Shown here: piece after piece, positions 59,820-64,000 of the stretch
Layout of the letters: each line of letters starts with the position of its first letter
Numbering within the stretch: position 1 is the stretch's first letter
DNA from: Atrichornis clamosus
Taxonomy: Eukaryota > Chordata > Aves > Passeriformes > Menuridae
Reading direction: 5' to 3'
Assembly: GCA_013400975.1 (NCBI GenBank)
Contig: WBMZ01009015.1
Span: 62,001-126,000 of the forward strand
Length of the DNA: 64,000 bases
Translations under genes and position numbers: made by a program
The notes under the pieces: model-generated
The model's database searches: none
Told to the model about the DNA's origin: nothing
Seen by the model: the letters and a program-made list of their open reading frames with translations, nothing else

Positions 59820-60150
59820 ATAAACTGACTTCTATTAATCTGCTTTAATTACCTGCTAAGATCAGAATAGTTGTGCATTTCTCTGGCTTCCATTGTAGGT
59901 GCATTTTTGCTTTAGGGGGTGAGTATTTTGCCCTGAAATGCAGTTATGTACATTTGCATATGCATTTGTATGGGCTAATTATAAACTCACCCTCAGTGCT
60001 GCAATGTCTGTATAGCAAAAGGATTGTCACTGTTTGGAAATGTCTGCTTTGGTGCAGAAATCAGACCTTTTTTGTGAAATCATTTGGTCACATCTTTGGG
60101 GTTTAGATTTTCAATGAATAATCAATACCTGCAACAAAAGATTTAAACAA
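59820..60150. promoter_or_regulatory. AT-rich block with octamer palindrome, candidate conserved element
   Basis: It contains TCTGCTTTAATTACCTGCTA, a perfect octamer ATTTGCAT at about 59952 running into its mirror (TTTGCATATGCATTT nearly palindromic, about 59953-59967), and GGGCTAATTATAAACTC. Octamer sites are bound by POU-family factors. Function here is inferred only from the motifs. Confidence 0.33.
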
Positions 60151-61505
60151 AGAAAAGGTGTTCATTGAAGTTTCTCCACAGGAAAAAATCAATCACATGT
60201 ATTATTAAATACAAAGAGACCTATGTCTTGAGTTTCATCTCACCACAGCTTATAACAACCCTTCAGAAGCTTGAAGCAGGGCTTTTTTTCATTAAACAAA
60301 ATGTTGTGTTCCCCTGCTGCCTTCATTACAGGCTGGAAGGTGCCTGTGCCCAGCAGCTCTGGCCTGGAGGGCTGAGCTCATCCCGTCGATGCCGGGAGTT
60401 ATTTCATAAAAACTGGAAATATTTATTTCCAAAGTGGCTGCATAAGGAATGGCAGCACATGAACAGTGAGAGGGAGCACATTGGAATATGCACATTTTCT
60501 CAGCGGCAGGTTTAAACATCTGCCTCCTGAGCACCTAAGCAGGGAGGTGGGCACATGGAGAGGTCCCTGGTGACCGAAGGTGCAGTGGGTGCTGGTGCAG
60601 CTCATCCCCTGGTGCCCCCAGCCCGTGGTCCCTGACCTGGGAGAAGTCCCCCTCTATCTGTGCAGTTGGTGTGCACTTGGACACTTCAGGACATGACAGG
60701 GGTCGCTAGGGCTGGGAACACAAGGATTTCCAGCACCACCAGCAAGGACCTGGGGAAAACACTCATCACCCTGTGTCCCTTTATCACTGGATTTTCCAGA
60801 GGTGGGACTCCGAGGCAGCCAGGCAAGCTTGGAATAAAGAAATGCTTTAGTCATATTTTCATTCCCCATGGCTGAGTTCCAATCTCCAAAATGGGATTAT
60901 CAGGGTGAGATGCAGCTGAGTTTCACCTCTGCCGACCTTCAGCTGCTCCTGTTCCAGCCCTGGCCCTTGGAGAGCTCTGGGGATGCAGCTCTGTGGGATG
61001 TGTCAGGCTGACATTCCTGCCTCCAGCCTGTCCTAAGGCAGGGTGTCCAACTGGCTGCCCCAACCACAGAGATTTGTGAGAAGCCAGTGCAAACCTCTCC
61101 TCCAGCACACACAGATTTGTTTTGCAGGGCAAAAATAAGCAGCAATGCAAATATCATACTCTGTTTTCTTTCCCCCTGTCTTTTTTCCCCCTTTGCTTCA
61201 GGAAAGCAGGAGGAGGCGAGGCAGGATTGACACTTTATCCTGCCGAGGGCTTTTCCTAAGATGCCTGCTGGGAACACTCCTGTGTGTTTCTCTTTAGGTA
61301 GGGGCTCTTTTGATTTTCTCGCTGCCGAAGTCGCGCTGAGGTGCCTGGAGAAGGATTTGCTGCTTGCTTATGAAATCCATTCTCCCTCGAGGATCTGCTC
61401 TTTCCAGCGTGATAAACTTTTAATTCTTGCTGTCTAATAACACCAAGGGACTGTGTTTTGTGCCTTGATGAGTGTTTGGTGATTGATGTTCATTTGTGCT
61501 TGCAG

Positions 61506-61580
61506 GAGATCAGTAACCTCATTTCATTTTTGACAGAACATCAGGACAAGAGCTCTGCAACCTTCTCCCTTCTTGGCCAG
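61506..61580 (+). other. Exon-like open segment between splice signals (tentative)
   Basis: An acceptor (TGTTCATTTGTGCTTGCAG) ends at 61505 and a CAG/GTACTA donor begins at 61581. The 75 bases between them are exactly 25 codons, open in one frame only (beginning EISNLISFLTEH, ending FSLLGQ), with stops in the other two frames. The peptide alternates hydrophobic and charged residues as a helix would. I do not recognise it in any protein family. The donor is weak after position +3, and chance cannot be excluded. Confidence 0.2.
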
Positions 61581-62900
61581 GTACTAATGAAAGAGAAAGT
61601 AAAGGGGATGTAGCCTGTCCAGACCTCCCCTCTCACCGTGTGGCTCCAGTTCTGACACTGTTTGTGCCTCACGTGGCACAGGGGCATGTGGTAAAGGACG
61701 CACTGGACTATTTTTGCTGTAGTTGTGTTATCTTGTTTTTATTCTTCTGTTCACTGTCTGGGATATTTGGAAGGAGCTGTTGTAACTTGGCATGGGAGTG
61801 GATTGCTTAAATATTACCTCACAGAGTCGATGTAAATTTAGAGTAGATAAGACTTGGACCCCAAATACCTTTTTTAACCCTTTACTGTCTTTTCCAGTTC
61901 TATTCCCTCTGCTCTTTCTGAGCTCTTTCCAGCAGTTTTGAGAGGAACATGACTCCTGTTTTATGCTTAGAGTGACCTTGGCTGTGATACCCAAACAGTT
62001 TCTACCTGGCCAGCAGAGAGATCTTTCATTTGCCCGTGCATGTGCACACACACAGCTACATCCTCTGGGGAAGGATTTGTCAGCAGAAGAAATCCTGGAG
62101 GAAAAATGCCATAATGATGAATTCACAGAAAATACACAATTCCACACCCAGATAGCCAGGTAGTATTCACCAAAATGTGACACTGTTCTCAGAGAGTAAA
62201 TGTCATTTCCCTTTAAAATTCCATTTTCTTTCCTTAGGAGAAAGGACACTTAGAGCACCTGTACTGAAAGGGAGGAGGTGGAGGAGCCTGTGAGCATTCC
62301 CTGCTTCCCCTGCTGTTATGCAGATTCTAAACACAGATTTAGTTGTTTCTTATATATATATTTTTTTACTCTCTGCTTTTTTTGCTCTGAAGTGTCTGCT
62401 TGTGTTCTCAATGAAGAACAGCTGAGAGATCAGGAAAATGGCTTAAGAATTCAGCAGGCTCTGAGCTATTTGGATTGAAAACTGTGCCTGGGAGAGAGCT
62501 CCTCACACTGCCTTGCTAAACAATCTCCTTCTGTCACCGTTGGAGGTTGCTGTCCTTTGTTTGTCACCTTGCCTCTGACTCTCCAGAGCCTCCAAGGAAG
62601 GGAGAAGAAGGACGAAGGAGGCTGCTTTTCTTTTTCTTAGTTAAATCCCCCCAAGTCTTCATTTAAAGACCCACGGTCCAGCCCTTAAGGTCCATCTGCC
62701 TTTGTTTCAGTTGTGCTCCTTGGCTTTGTTCCATCATTTCCCCGTTAAACGAACCCCGGATCCTTGGGAGCCACAAGCAGGACCCAAGTGCCACCCTGAG
62801 CTGCAGCTGCCCCTCTGTGTCCTGCCACGGAGGAGCTGCCTGCAGGACACTCAGGCACAGCTTCTGGAGTGTCTCTAAAGCCATTTTTTTCAGAAATTCC

Positions 62901-62916
62901 TGTTGTTGTTGTTGTT
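62901..62916. repeat. (TGT)n trinucleotide repeat
   Basis: TGTTGTTGTTGTTGTT: five TGT/TTG units. Confidence 0.9.
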
Positions 62917-64000
62917 CCCGCTGACCTCAGCGGGCTGTATCTTTTCCAAATGTTCCTGACGTTTCTCACGGGGTAATCTGTGAATGTCACAGACAAGGAT
63001 TCTGCTGACTTCAGTTTGGCTTCTGTTTCCCATTGGATGGGCTCCTCTCTTTATGGGGGAATGCCTCCAGCCAAAAAGAGAGGAAAAAAACCCCAGCCCC
63101 TGAGCTAAGTGAAAGCAGGCCCAAAGGGAAGCGCGTTCCAGCCGCAGTGCCTCTCGCTGGCTGGCTCCTGTTCTGTGCCTGGGGATGTGCCAGACTGTAG
63201 TGCCTCCGTGCTTTTGATTCCTGTTTATCCCCGGCAACATGATTGTCTATAATTATCTATAATCTCCTCCTTGTTTACTTTTCTTCCTCCAGGTCTGAAC
63301 ACAAGCTCGATGGCAACTCTCGGCTCCGTCTGCCAGGGCTCCAACCACTCCTCTCCATCCTCCACCTTCTCTTTCCAAAGTAACAAAGCCTTTGGATTTC
63401 CTCCCACCCCTTCCCCGCGCCTCCCCTCCCCCTCGCTGGCACCGGGGTTATTTATACAGAATGTGGAAACAATTTGCAGGAAAGTGAACAATGTAAGCGG
63501 GAGCGAGGGAAGACAGACAAGTTTGTTGTGCACACAGAGAGCCCCAGCAGTGAAACTCTGCTTTTTGGGGGGCAGAGGGAGCAGACTGTTTTCCTTTCTT
63601 CCTTCTCCCCTCTCTCACCATCTCCCTGAGCACTTTCCATCCCGCCAGAGCCGAGGCCAAACCAGAGCAACCAGATCTGAGTGCATGTTTTGGAGGAAGT
63701 TCAGGCTGGATCCCTCCCTGCACCACAGCTCCGTGAGGCGGTATCTGTGTACTTAATCCCCTCGGAGGTTCTGCTCTCAGATCATTCCTGCTCCTGGATT
63801 AGCATTAATGAAGAGCATGTGTGCTCCAGAGGTCCTGCTTCGGGCCCCAGGAGCTGCAGCACTGCCTGGTGTTAGACACAGCTATTCCCAGGAACAGCTC
63901 GGCGCAAAGAGAACATTCCAGGGAGTGAACGAGGCAGGAACGTTCTGCTACGTCTCATTTCAGTCTCAGTCTCACCTGCTGAGCATTGCACTTCCAGGGC

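Larger units (their letters stand above)
59401..64000. other. Repeat-poor, regulatory-looking right end of the window
   Basis: No interspersed repeat is recognised over 4.6 kb. It includes an octamer-rich AT block (59820-60150), a splice-bounded open segment (61506-61580), a short (TGT)n repeat (62901-62916), a small TA repeat near 62350-62360, and a very strong pyrimidine tract ending AG at 63292. No gene could be confirmed. Confidence 0.45.

Noticed and set aside
63271..63756. 161-codon plus-strand open frame
   Set aside because: Serine- and proline-rich owing to C-rich DNA, no domain, and the start codon lies inside the pyrimidine tract.
1..64000. Endogenous retrovirus or solitary LTR
   Set aside because: I found no primer-binding site, paired long terminal repeats or gag/pol-like frames by eye; a short solitary LTR could still be missed.
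1..64000. CRISPR arrays, operons, prokaryotic genes, or a new defence-type system
   Set aside because: No regularly spaced repeats, no tightly packed same-strand genes and no ribosome-binding sites; the repeat content shows this is bird DNA.
1..64000. Known small RNA genes (U6, 7SK, Y RNA, common microRNAs)
   Set aside because: None of the conserved sequences I know for these were seen on reading; an unfamiliar microRNA hairpin could not be excluded without folding.

Overview
This window looks like avian nuclear DNA, most likely from a songbird. The basis is its repeats. At least eleven partial copies of the bird-typical CR1 LINE (chicken repeat 1) are recognisable, all truncated at the 5' side and all read from their 3' ends. 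There is also a tRNA-Ile-derived SINE with a CR1-like tail at about 43863-43983, which resembles the TguSINE1 type known from zebra finch. Repeat density is low, base composition is mixed and close to half GC, and there is no dense gene packing, operon structure or ribosome-binding-site pattern. All of this fits a bird and not a microbe.

I could not identify any protein-coding gene with confidence. The open frames present (longest about 286 codons) have no recognisable domain, compete with equally long frames on the other strand, and fit chance in 64 kb of moderately GC-rich DNA. The window is best read as intergenic or deep-intronic sequence. A few exon-like segments bounded by good splice signals are listed at low confidence.

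Layout: 1-4.8 kb is unique sequence, with a long C+T-biased stretch at about 2.44-3.46 kb. 4.8-8.3 kb holds two CR1 copies on either side of an AT-rich block rich in homeodomain-type TAAT cores. 8.3-15.3 kb is mostly unique, with a two-copy 40-bp tandem repeat and an AT-rich block. 15.3-15.9 kb has a very old CR1/L3-like fragment and a young CR1 tail. 15.9-26.8 kb has TG-rich simple repeats, two head-to-tail CR1 copies, an AT-rich block and an old reverse-transcriptase fragment. 26.8-43.9 kb is mostly unique, with one CR1 whose 3' tail matches the tail of the SINE, a CR1 scrap, CpG clusters at about 39.3 and 42.0-42.3 kb, and the SINE itself. 45.9-53.5 kb is the most repeat-rich part, with four young CR1 copies and two old CR1/L3 reverse-transcriptase fragments. 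53.5-64.0 kb has almost no recognisable repeats. It contains AT-rich blocks with many TAAT and octamer motifs and one CpG-island-like stretch at about 58.98-59.40 kb. That is the pattern expected near a developmental regulator, but no such gene is visible here.

Nothing in the window supports a new multi-gene system. The observations most worth checking are the SINE and its candidate LINE partner, the fossil CR1/L3 fragments, and the regulatory-looking right-hand end.
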